Shown here one piece after another: positions 45,050-53,457 of a stretch of DNA of 64,000 bases (position 1 is its first letter; every line of letters starts with the position of its first letter). A program made the translations under genes and the position numbers. Under the pieces are notes generated by a model, which was given only the letters and a program-made list of their open reading frames with translations, was not told where the DNA came from and did not search any database. The DNA is from Nostoc desertorum CM1-VF14 (GTDB taxonomy: Bacteria; Cyanobacteriota; Cyanobacteriia; Cyanobacteriales; Nostocaceae), in assembly GCA_019359245.1 (NCBI GenBank), contig JAHHHR010000045.1, positions 1 to 64,000 of the forward strand. The letters run 5' to 3'.

Positions 45050-46522
45050 ATGCTTATCCAAGATAAAAAACAACGCAACTGGAAACCCATTCTCAAAGCA
45101 TTCGAGGCTGTACTTGGCAAAAATGGTGTGGTGCAACGCCGCGAAGAACTCATTACCTATGAATGCGATGGTTTAACTGGCTATCGCCAACGTCCGGCTG
45201 TGGTGGTGTTACCCAGAACTACAGAACAAGTTGCAGAAATTGTGAAAATATGCAACCAATATTCTATCCCCTTCATAGCACGCGGCTCTGGCACTGGTCT
45301 ATCTGGGGGCGCTTTGCCAGTCATAGATTCTGTTTTAATTGTCACTTCCTTAATGCGGCAAATCCTCAGCATTGATTTAGAAAATCAACGAACAGTTGTC
45401 CAACCAGGGGTGATTAATAGTTGGGTAACGCAGGCTGTTAGTGGTGCTGGTTTTTACTACGCTCCTGACCCTTCTAGTCAAATTATTTGCTCTATTGGGG
45501 GCAATATTGCCGAGAATTCTGGTGGCGTGCATTGTCTCAAATACGGTGTTACTACTAACCACGTTTTAGGATTAAAAATTGTCACGCCAGAAGGGGAAAT
45601 TATCGATTTAGGCGGACAAATCCCAGAAATGCCTGGTTATGATTTAACAGGTGTTTTTGTTGGTTCCGAAGGTACTTTAGGAATTGCCACAGAAATTACT
45701 TTGCGAATTCTTAAAAGTGCAGAATCAATTTGTGTGCTGTTGGCAGATTTTACTAGCATTGAAGCTGCGGGGGCAACTGTTTCTGATATTATCAGCGCTG
45801 GGATTATTCCTGGTGGTATGGAAATGATGGATAACTTTAGCATCAATGCAGTTGAAGATGTTGTAGCAACTAATTGTTATCCCCGCGATGCTACTGCCAT
45901 TTTGCTAATAGAAATTGACGGTTTAGAAGTAGAAGTTGCAGGAAATAAGCAGCGAGTTATTGAAATTTGTAAAAAGAATGGGGCGCGTAATGTTACTTCT
46001 GCTACTGACCCAGAAACACGATTAAAATTATGGAAAGGACGCAAAGCTGCTTTTGCTGCGGCTGGGCATTTAAGTCCAGATTATTATGTACAAGATGGTG
46101 TAATTCCTCGGACTCAGTTGCCTTATGTTCTGCACGAGATTAAGACATTAAGTGAACAATACGGTTACCGGGTTGCTAATGTATTTCATGCTGGCGATGG
46201 CAATCTTCATCCGCTAATTCTTTATGATAATTCTGTGCATGGAGCATTAGAGCAAGTAGAAGAAATGGGTGGGAAAATTCTCAAACTTTGTGTCCAAGTC
46301 GGTGGTAGTATTTCTGGAGAACATGGCATCGGTGCAGAGAAAAAGTGCTATATGCCACAGATGTTTAGCGAAGTTGATTTAGAAACTATGCAATGGGTGC
46401 GGCAAGTTTTTAATCCTAAAGGGTTAGCAAATCCTGAGAAGATATTCCCTACACCACGGACTTGTGGTGAAGCAGCAAATGCATCGGCTGTTAAGCAATT
46501 TGAAGGGGTGGAAAGATTTTAA
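45050..46522 (+). CDS. glcD: Glycolate oxidase subunit GlcD (FAD-linked)
   Basis: 490 residues of the FAD-binding oxidase/GlcD family: PCMH FAD site PFIARGSGTGLSGGALP and SIGGNIAENSGGVHCLKYG, and the C-terminal active-site pair FHAGDGNLHPLIL and GGSISGEHGIG. It oxidises glycolate from photorespiration. The GlcE and GlcF partners are not in the window. ATG 45050 is chosen; a weak ribosome site. Confidence 0.93.
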   Translation: MLIQDKKQRNWKPILKAFEAVLGKNGVVQRREELITYECDGLTGYRQRPAVVVLPRTTEQVAEIVKICNQYSIPFIARGSGTGLSGGALPVIDSVLIVTSLMRQILSIDLENQRTVVQPGVINSWVTQAVSGAGFYYAPDPSSQIICSIGGNIAENSGGVHCLKYGVTTNHVLGLKIVTPEGEIIDLGGQIPEMPGYDLTGVFVGSEGTLGIATEITLRILKSAESICVLLADFTSIEAAGATVSDIISAGIIPGGMEMMDNFSINAVEDVVATNCYPRDATAILLIEIDGLEVEVAGNKQRVIEICKKNGARNVTSATDPETRLKLWKGRKAAFAAAGHLSPDYYVQDGVIPRTQLPYVLHEIKTLSEQYGYRVANVFHAGDGNLHPLILYDNSVHGALEQVEEMGGKILKLCVQVGGSISGEHGIGAEKKCYMPQMFSEVDLETMQWVRQVFNPKGLANPEKIFPTPRTCGEAANASAVKQFEGVERF

Positions 46523-46538
46523 TTTTTCAGGAAGTTCC

Positions 46539-46648
46539 TCTCGTTCCCTGGCATAGCCAGGGAATGCATTATTAAGAAACTCTGCTTCAAGTTAATATAG
46601 AAGCGGAGTATCATTGCCTGCATTTTCAGTCTCTGACGGGGAACGAGA
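46539..46648. repeat. Nested palindromic repeat with TCTCGTTCCC ends
   Basis: Inner perfect hairpin TTCCCTGGC-ATA-GCCAGGGAA at 46544-46564; outer arms CTCGTTCCC (46540-46548) and GGGAACGAGA (46639-46648). About 110 bp, no gene. A dispersed repeat of Nostoc type lying 17 bases past glcD. Confidence 0.55.
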
Positions 46649-46855
46649 ATTTTTGGGGTGCGTCTAACTTAGGGAAACTACGCACACTATGGTCTCTTGT
46701 ATTTCACAGAATTAAAAATAACTAAAATTGTTTACTTAGCCACATTTATTAATTTGCATTTTAGCATAGAATCATCATTTTTTTACATCCTCCGGAGGAT
46801 TACAACTTTATTTTGTAGTTATATATATTCCGATCGCACTAGGTCAAGCTTACAA

Positions 46856-48094
46856 ATGAATCGGGTTGCTCGCCGTTGTGTTTCTTACTTGCTGTGTTTG
46901 GGATTAGTAGTCGCCTTAACAGTTTTTTCACCCTCTTCACCACCAGTTTATTCCCAAAAAACACGTGCTTTAACTACAGAAATTCGCGGCGTTTGGATCA
47001 CTAATGTTGCTAGTGGTGTATTATTTGTCCCTTGGGGTATTAACCGTGCTATAAGCCAATTATCGGCTCTCAACTTTAATACAATTTATCCTGTAGTTTG
47101 GAACCGAGGGCATACTTTTTATAAGAGTGCTGTAGCTAAAATGACTACAGGCTCAGATACTCAACCTTTGCTAAATTTCATGCACGGTGGACAGGATGTT
47201 TTAACAAAAATAGTAACACTTGCTAAAAATAAAGATTTGAGGGTGATCCCTTGGTTTGAATACGGGTTTATGACGCCGCATTATTCACAATTAGCAATGC
47301 GTTATCCCGACTGGCTGACAATTGGGCAAGAAGGTATAAAGTCTATCCAAGATGCCCCACCAGAAGAATTTGATAATATTTTACTAAGTAAGTTGGCCTG
47401 GCTGAATCCCTTACATCCACAAGTGCAAGAGTTTATGCAAGAGCTAATTTTAGAAGTAGTCAGAGATTACGATGTGGATGGGATTCAGCTTGATGATCAT
47501 TTTGGGATGCCTGTACAGTTTGGCTACGATCGCTTCACTATAGAACTTTACCAGCAAGAGCATCAAGGCAAAAGTCCCCCAACTGATCCTTTTAACTCAG
47601 AATGGATGCGTTGGCGGGCAGATAAAATTACTGATTTCATGGCAGAAATCTATCAAGCGGTGAAGGCAGTTAAGCCCAAAGTTAAAATATCTCTGTCTCC
47701 TAATTATCAAGCTTTTGCCTACAAATACTATTTGCAAGATTGGGAAAATTGGGTAAAAAAAGGTTTAGTTGATGAGTTAATTTTGCAGGTATATCGGAAT
47801 GACAAAAACTCTTTTATCGCTCAACTAGAACTTCCATCTATAAAATTGACTCGAAGTCTAATTCCTGTAGGTATTGGCATATCAACGGGAACGGTGCATA
47901 ATCCTGTGAAAATCGCACAAATTAGAGAACAAGTTCAACTAGTGCGCGATCGCAATTTTGACGGTATCTCCTTTTTCTACTGGGAGAGTCTCTGGGGTTA
48001 CATTGTACCGGAATCACCCCAACAGCGACGCAAAGCTTTTCTTGAGATGTTTAATGCTAGAACTGTCAGACTATTGAAACCAAAGAAACTTTGA
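46856..48094 (+). CDS. GHL10 glycoside-hydrolase-like protein
   Basis: 412 residues. Sec signal (CVSYLLCLGLVVALTVFSP) then a TIM-barrel GHL10/DUF187-type domain: TEIRGVWITNVASGVL, NTIYPVVWNRGHTFYKS, WFEYGFM, YDVDGIQLDDHFGMP (Asp pair), KISLSPNYQAFAYKYYLQDW, DGISFFYWESLWGY. These lie on the outside of the cytoplasmic membrane and are thought to act on peptidoglycan-like or sheath glycans. The frame opens at 46697 but lacks an upstream start signal; ATG 46856 is preferred. Its stop overlaps the next start (TGATG). Confidence 0.85.
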   Translation: MNRVARRCVSYLLCLGLVVALTVFSPSSPPVYSQKTRALTTEIRGVWITNVASGVLFVPWGINRAISQLSALNFNTIYPVVWNRGHTFYKSAVAKMTTGSDTQPLLNFMHGGQDVLTKIVTLAKNKDLRVIPWFEYGFMTPHYSQLAMRYPDWLTIGQEGIKSIQDAPPEEFDNILLSKLAWLNPLHPQVQEFMQELILEVVRDYDVDGIQLDDHFGMPVQFGYDRFTIELYQQEHQGKSPPTDPFNSEWMRWRADKITDFMAEIYQAVKAVKPKVKISLSPNYQAFAYKYYLQDWENWVKKGLVDELILQVYRNDKNSFIAQLELPSIKLTRSLIPVGIGISTGTVHNPVKIAQIREQVQLVRDRNFDGISFFYWESLWGYIVPESPQQRRKAFLEMFNARTVRLLKPKKL

Positions 48095-48657
48095 TGCCAT
48101 TCGCGCCTGGAAATATTATATTTACCTTTACATCGCTGTGGACTTTTGCTACTTTTGGCGGGTTTTTATTAAGTTTACTCTTTATTGAAGTTGGCGAGAA
48201 GCCAGATATTGGGGTAGTAGAGGTGGCTATTGCCTCAATTGCGATCGCACTTCCTCAAGGTTGTCTTCTCAAAGAACCTATATTTTGTATCAGGTGGATT
48301 TTGTCAAGTCTTTTGGGTTGGAGTATCATCACCGTTATCGGTATTGGTGCGGTGGGTTGGATTGTACCTAGTACTCAGATTCTTCCCTTGAGAATCTTGT
48401 CTGGGGCGATGTATGGGGCACTTGGCGGCTTGGGGATCGGATTAGCACAATGGTTAGCAATTCCCCAGCCTGTGGCGTGGCGATGGATATTTGTCTCTTC
48501 GGCAAGTTGGGCTGTTGCTCTCCCTGTGGGTTCTGCTTTCGGGATGATCTTACGCCATCTGACGCAGTTATTCTTCGGTGAAGTTATGGGATTAGCTATC
48601 ACTTGGCTGCTGGTTGGTATCCTCACCGGAATGAATGCTCATAAATTGCGAGCGTGA
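48094..48657 (+). CDS. Hypothetical membrane protein coupled to the GHL10 gene
   Basis: 187 residues, five or six hydrophobic helices (for example TFATFGGFLLSLLFIEVG, LLGWSIITVIGIGAVGWI). Its ATG (48094) overlaps the preceding stop by one base, so translation is probably coupled. No family recognised. A Trp-rich GLGIGLAQWLAIPQPVAWRW segment suggests a multi-span membrane protein with amphipathic loops. Function unknown. Confidence 0.75.
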   Translation: MPFAPGNIIFTFTSLWTFATFGGFLLSLLFIEVGEKPDIGVVEVAIASIAIALPQGCLLKEPIFCIRWILSSLLGWSIITVIGIGAVGWIVPSTQILPLRILSGAMYGALGGLGIGLAQWLAIPQPVAWRWIFVSSASWAVALPVGSAFGMILRHLTQLFFGEVMGLAITWLLVGILTGMNAHKLRA

Positions 48658-49241
48658 GTTTCCATTCCCTTGTTCACGCCGACATGATACTGAGCTTTGT
48701 CGAACTGTCGAATCCCCATCTGAATTAGGGACTTCCAAATAAAAAATAATCAATCGCTTTGGTGAGCAGGGGGAGAAGAAATCGGACAGTCGTATTGGAC
48801 GCAGGAATTGAGTAATTTAATTTTTGGATGTCCCTTATCCCTCTGCCTCTTGGTTGAACTGGGGATGAAATAGAAGATCCTTTGGATCTTTTATTGTATC
48901 TTTCTATTCCTCACCTTCGCCAAGAAATTTATTAAGAATTGTAAATTTAATTGGTATAACTTGATGATTGCACCTAGATATATGCAAAGATTTTGAAAAA
49001 CCGTTCAAAAATCATTAAATTTGCCTTAACCTGCAAATGTATTTTCGCCTTCAAAAAGCAGGATTTGTTAAGCTGACTCCTATTAGCTTTCCTAGATTTC
49101 TGACAAGAAGTAGAGAAAGATTCAAATTTCGATGAGCAACAGCTGACAATACTTTGCTATAGGCGCTAAAGTGCATCTACTACAAGCATAGCGACAAGAG
49201 AGCGCCTAAAACAGTCAGTAATACCAGACAGGGACTCTCGC
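48658..49241. other. Intergenic region containing a MITE-like element
   Basis: Apart from the element at 48727-48835, I see no gene. The leader of the sensor gene (49100-49241) has no obvious binding site close to the ATG. Confidence 0.4.
48727..48835. mobile_element. MITE-like element, same family as 2215-2351
   Basis: Left end AGGGACTTCCAAATAAAAAA (48727 on) and right end, read on the minus strand, AGGGACATCCAAAAATTAAA (from 48835). 109 bp, no gene, with a GAGCAGGGGGAG heptamer patch inside as in the 2215 copy. Confidence 0.6.
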
Positions 49242-51491
49242 ATGAATATAAATCCAGCAGAATCAACTATGGAGTTGACAAAATTATCGCCTCCCCAGAT
49301 TATCTTCGGCACAGAAGTAGATGATCAAAGCAGTAGTGAGCAGTTTCTACTGAGCATGTACGATTCTGTGCAGGCATCAATATTTGTAGTTGATGTTCTG
49401 GAGGACGGAGATTTTCGATATGTGGCACTTAATCCCACTCATGAACGGTGGATAGGCATTTGCTCAGATGATCTTCGGGGCAAAAAACCAGAAGATATTC
49501 TCTCTCCCATCGATGCTGCTAAGGTGCGTCAACATTATGCTGAATGTGTGCTGTTCGGCAAAACTATTTCTTATGAACAATGTTTGCAATTCCAGGGAAT
49601 TCCTACTTGGTGGAGTACGACTCTCACTCCACTCAGGGATACTAACTCCCGGATTTATCGACTGATTGGTACTAGTAGCAATATCACTCCTGTGAAGCAA
49701 GCCCAAGAAGCAGTCGGACTCCAAGTTGAACGGGAGCGACTGCTAGAAGCGATCGCCGGACGGATTCACCAATCTGTAGAATTAGAGACAATTCTGCATC
49801 AGACAACAATTGAACTGCGGCAGTTTTTGAATTGCGATCGCGTCCTTATTTATCGCTTCGAGACTGATGGCAGTGGGGTAATAATTGCCGAATCAACCGT
49901 GGCTGCTAGCGATCCACTATTGGGAAAAAACATCACCGATCCCTGCTTGGGTGGTAAACATCGAGAACACTATAGGCGAGGTTGCATTCAAGTTGTTGAA
50001 GATATTTATACAGCCGGATTGCATCCTTGCCATATAGATTTTCTTGCATCTTTGCAGGTGAGAGCCAATTTAGTGGTGCCGATTTTCAAAGAGCAAGATA
50101 TTTGGGGGCTATTGATTGCCCAGCATTGCCGCCAATCGCGTCAATGGCAGCAAACAGAAACTGACTTGACTCTTCAATTGGCAACTCAAATCGGCATTGC
50201 TACCGGACAGGCAGAACTTCGTCAGCAGTTCAAGGATCTCAAAGCAAAGTTAGAATTGCAAAAACAGAAGCATAAAAATCAGTTGCAGCAGGTGCGAAAG
50301 TTTGAAGCCTTGGTGCGACGGATAACAGAACAAATCCGTGACAGTCTGGATGAAAGTCAGGTGTTGCAGACACTCACCCAGGAATTAGCAGAGTTACTAA
50401 ACCTTGATCGTTGCCAAATTGAACTCTATAGCACCTGTCAAACCTTGGTTACTATTACTTACGAGTACAGCACGAACCTACCCCAGTGTAAAGGATTGAC
50501 TAGGCAGATTGCAGACCGTCTTGAAGTCTATCAGCCTCTGTTGCAAAAACAACCTTTGCAGTTTTTGGAAATTGTGCCTGGATGGCAACCAAACTTGTTG
50601 GTTATGTCCCAGATGGCTTGTCCAATTTTTGATACTCAAGGGATTTTGGGAAATATTTGGTTGACAAGACCGACACAAGAGGCCTTTGATGAATTTGAAA
50701 TCGAGTTAGTGCAACAGGTAGCAAATGAATGTGCGATCGCTATTCGTCAAGCCCAGCTTTACCAACAAACCCAAGCACAGGTTCAAGAATTAGAAAAACG
50801 CGATCGCCTCAAAAATCAATTTCTCAGAAACCTCTCACAAGAACTGCGGACACCAATAACTAGCATCAGCCTTGCAGTCCAAACCCTCGAAAGCGTCCTC
50901 ACACCAGCAGAAATATTAGAGATAGAAATAGTTCCACAACTCTTGCAGATTCTGCATAATGAGTGTGCGCGAGAAAGCAAGTTAATTAACGATCTACTCA
51001 CACTCACATATCTCGAAGCCGAACCCGATCCCCCAACTTTGATTGCTATTGACTTACAAAGCTGGCTTTACCCCATTGTCGAGTCTTTTCGAGAACTCAC
51101 CAACTGCCAACGACAAGTGTTAAATCTGAGTATTGATCATGCACTCCCGCTTTTAGAGACAGATATCACCGATCTAGAGAGGATTATCACCGAACTACTC
51201 AATCATGTCTGCAAATATACCCCAGCAGGTGAGTCCGTCACAGTCTCCGCTCACCTGAGAGGGGATGCAGTAGAGCTTAATATTAGCAATTCTGGGCTAG
51301 AGCTTACCAGCAAAGAACTGTCACGGATATTTGAGCCTTTCTATCACCTTTCCAAACATGATCCTTGGAAACATAGCGGCACTGGACTGGAATTGGCATT
51401 AGTGCAGAAAATGGTCAGACATTTAGGCGGCTCAATTAATGTGGAGAGTACAGCCGATCAAACCACCTTCACCATCAAATTCCCCCTTTAA
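49242..51491 (+). CDS. PAS-GAF-GAF histidine-kinase-like sensor with a degenerate kinase core
   Basis: 749 residues, no membrane helix. PAS at about 30-150; GAF1 at 165-325 with ITDPCLGG (Cys235) and LHPCHIDF (Cys263-His264), the two cysteine positions of cyanobacteriochromes; a second GAF at about 355-505; DHp from about 520; GHKL domain from about 625. The DHp reads LSQELRTPI: the phosphoacceptor His is Gln533. The N-box has LLNHVCKYT with His655 where Asn is expected, G1 has SNSG (Asn683 for Asp), and G2 reads GTGLELA (Glu for Gly). Phosphotransfer is therefore unlikely. Confidence 0.85.
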   Translation: MNINPAESTMELTKLSPPQIIFGTEVDDQSSSEQFLLSMYDSVQASIFVVDVLEDGDFRYVALNPTHERWIGICSDDLRGKKPEDILSPIDAAKVRQHYAECVLFGKTISYEQCLQFQGIPTWWSTTLTPLRDTNSRIYRLIGTSSNITPVKQAQEAVGLQVERERLLEAIAGRIHQSVELETILHQTTIELRQFLNCDRVLIYRFETDGSGVIIAESTVAASDPLLGKNITDPCLGGKHREHYRRGCIQVVEDIYTAGLHPCHIDFLASLQVRANLVVPIFKEQDIWGLLIAQHCRQSRQWQQTETDLTLQLATQIGIATGQAELRQQFKDLKAKLELQKQKHKNQLQQVRKFEALVRRITEQIRDSLDESQVLQTLTQELAELLNLDRCQIELYSTCQTLVTITYEYSTNLPQCKGLTRQIADRLEVYQPLLQKQPLQFLEIVPGWQPNLLVMSQMACPIFDTQGILGNIWLTRPTQEAFDEFEIELVQQVANECAIAIRQAQLYQQTQAQVQELEKRDRLKNQFLRNLSQELRTPITSISLAVQTLESVLTPAEILEIEIVPQLLQILHNECARESKLINDLLTLTYLEAEPDPPTLIAIDLQSWLYPIVESFRELTNCQRQVLNLSIDHALPLLETDITDLERIITELLNHVCKYTPAGESVTVSAHLRGDAVELNISNSGLELTSKELSRIFEPFYHLSKHDPWKHSGTGLELALVQKMVRHLGGSINVESTADQTTFTIKFPL

Positions 51492-51553
51492 CTTGTTTTT
51501 TGGATGTGGCACTAGCTAATTGGTTAGAAGTTTGCTATGATAGTTATTCGTGT

Positions 51554-51627
<74 letters not shown>

Positions 51628-52156
51628 AACAAAATCTTGTGTTTTTCTCTCAATTTTCTCTCACTTCACTTTATTGTATCCCTAAAACAACTACTTAGGG
51701 GTAACTAGCTGATTGAGAGAAAATTATTGCATACCATTATTTGCATAAGTTTAAGTTATTAAGTTTAGGAAAAGTATCTGAAAAGTTTATAACTATTTAG
51801 CAGATGACTTTAATTAGATAAATACTTACGCCATATTCGCCTATAATACCTCTATTTTCAGTCCCTTGTAGAATGGCAAGCTTAAGTCTTATATCGCTTG
51901 TTATAGGGAATTGTAGAGCTAGGTATTAAAGCTTAAATGCTATCAAGGCTAATCATTCAACAATCGAAACGTAAGAAACAACCATTCCCCAGTTTTATCG
52001 TTAGCAATAGCTATAGTAGTTTACTGTTGTGTCCAGTTATTCTCAGGCATAGCTTACATAAATTAGGTTTTGAGTAAGTATTTAAGTGGAATCCCTGAAC
52101 TAAACCTCTTTGAAAGGCAATATTATTTACGGATAAAGTTTAAATACTATTTCTAT
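51628..52156. other. Left arm of the element, non-coding
   Basis: A+T-rich, no credible gene; the frame that opens at 52070 lacks a start signal before ATG 52157. Confidence 0.4.
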
Positions 52157-52591
52157 ATGCAAGGTACAGTTCTCGACTTTTCTATCCAAGCGAACCAGGG
52201 ATTTATCTCAGCAGATAATGGAAAGAGATATGAATTCACAGGCTCAGATTGGAACCTACCTACGGCTCCAGAAGCAGGTAATAGAGTTGATTTTGATACA
52301 GATGGTAGTAAAGCTTTTGCAATTTATGCAGATCCTACTTCATCTCAAAAAATCAAAGCTACAAAATCTAGAGTTACGGCAGGTATTTTAGCAATATTAC
52401 TAGGTAATGTTGGTGTTCATTATTTCTATCTAGGTGCATGGGGATGGGGTTTAATTTGCATACTGTTTTGCTGGACTTATATCCCTGCTATTGTGGCATT
52501 AGTCTTTGGAGTTCACTATCTCGTTATATCTGATGAGGTGTTTCAGGGTAAACTGAAAAAGAAACCAGAACCTTTAGATATTCTTTGGTAA
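52157..52591 (+). CDS. TM2-domain protein with an OB-like N terminus
   Basis: 144 residues from ATG 52157. Residues 1-60 (QGTVLDFSIQANQGFISADN, GKRYEF, GNRVDF) look like a small cold-shock/OB-type barrel; residues about 75-135 form a TM2 domain (AGILAILLGNVGVHYFYLG, then GWGLICILFCWTYIPAIVAL) with two helices joined by the Gly-rich turn. Some cyanobacterial TM2 proteins share this layout. It is the only plus-strand gene of the element, so may be host-benefit or membrane-linked cargo. Function unknown. Confidence 0.75.
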   Translation: MQGTVLDFSIQANQGFISADNGKRYEFTGSDWNLPTAPEAGNRVDFDTDGSKAFAIYADPTSSQKIKATKSRVTAGILAILLGNVGVHYFYLGAWGWGLICILFCWTYIPAIVALVFGVHYLVISDEVFQGKLKKKPEPLDILW

Positions 52592-53457
52592 CTGATTATA
52601 GTACTCTGCTGAATTAAAAATTGGATTGTGCATTACTACATTAGGCGGAGTTAAAACTAAAAAATAGCACGTAATTTTCTTCTCCATTATTTAGCTTCGA
52701 GCGTAAAATTCAGATTAAAAAATGTAAGAAACAATCACTAGCAAAAACTAGAAACCTAGTGGTTGTTTTATGAAATGCTTAATAAATAAAAGCTTTTCAA
52801 GTATGTAGTAAATGCCATGAGCCGGAAAAGTTTCTACTATCTCGTTACTTACATATTAACTTTATACGTAGTAGACATAAAGGCAACAAGAACAAATGAA
52901 TTAAATCATATAACAGTTGAATTAAATCATATAACAGTACATCTAATACCCACGGTAAAGTAAGAAATATACTAAAGCATCTAGACAGATTAGAGGTTTT
53001 GTTAACATATATCCAAACTACTACATTACTGGCTAAAGTAATATTACTTAAGATTAGTTAACTTAGTGAAAAGAAAAGTTAAAATAATTAATCGTATTGA
53101 GCCGCAAGTACACTAATCCAAATTAAATATAGCTTATTAAGACAAATATCATATATATCATATACACATTAATATATATATTTAGAACTGCAATAACCTA
53201 TTTTTCTTACTGTAGCTAACCTAATATAACTATCATAATTAACTTAGCACTTTAAGATATAAGATAGTTAGAGATAGAAAAAATAATAGACGGCGCTTGA
53301 GTTGACTAAATTAATTATCAAATTTAATGGACGGTATCCATTCATGTGATTTCAAATAATCGATCGAGAAGTAATCGTAAGCGAGTATATATGATTTAAC
53401 CTCGATTAAGGTTAATAAAAATCATCAGTTTAGTTACTTATGGTACGAGTTGAGTTA
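52592..53457. other. Element intergenic region, A+T-rich with a small tandem repeat
   Basis: No gene seen. Contains the 21-bp duplication at 52897-52938 and stretches of TATATAT/AAATTAA character near 53080-53200. Confidence 0.4.
52897..52938. repeat. 21-bp tandem duplication
   Basis: TGAATTAAATCATATAACAGT at 52897-52917 is repeated without a gap at 52918-52938. Iteron-like but only two copies. Confidence 0.6.
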
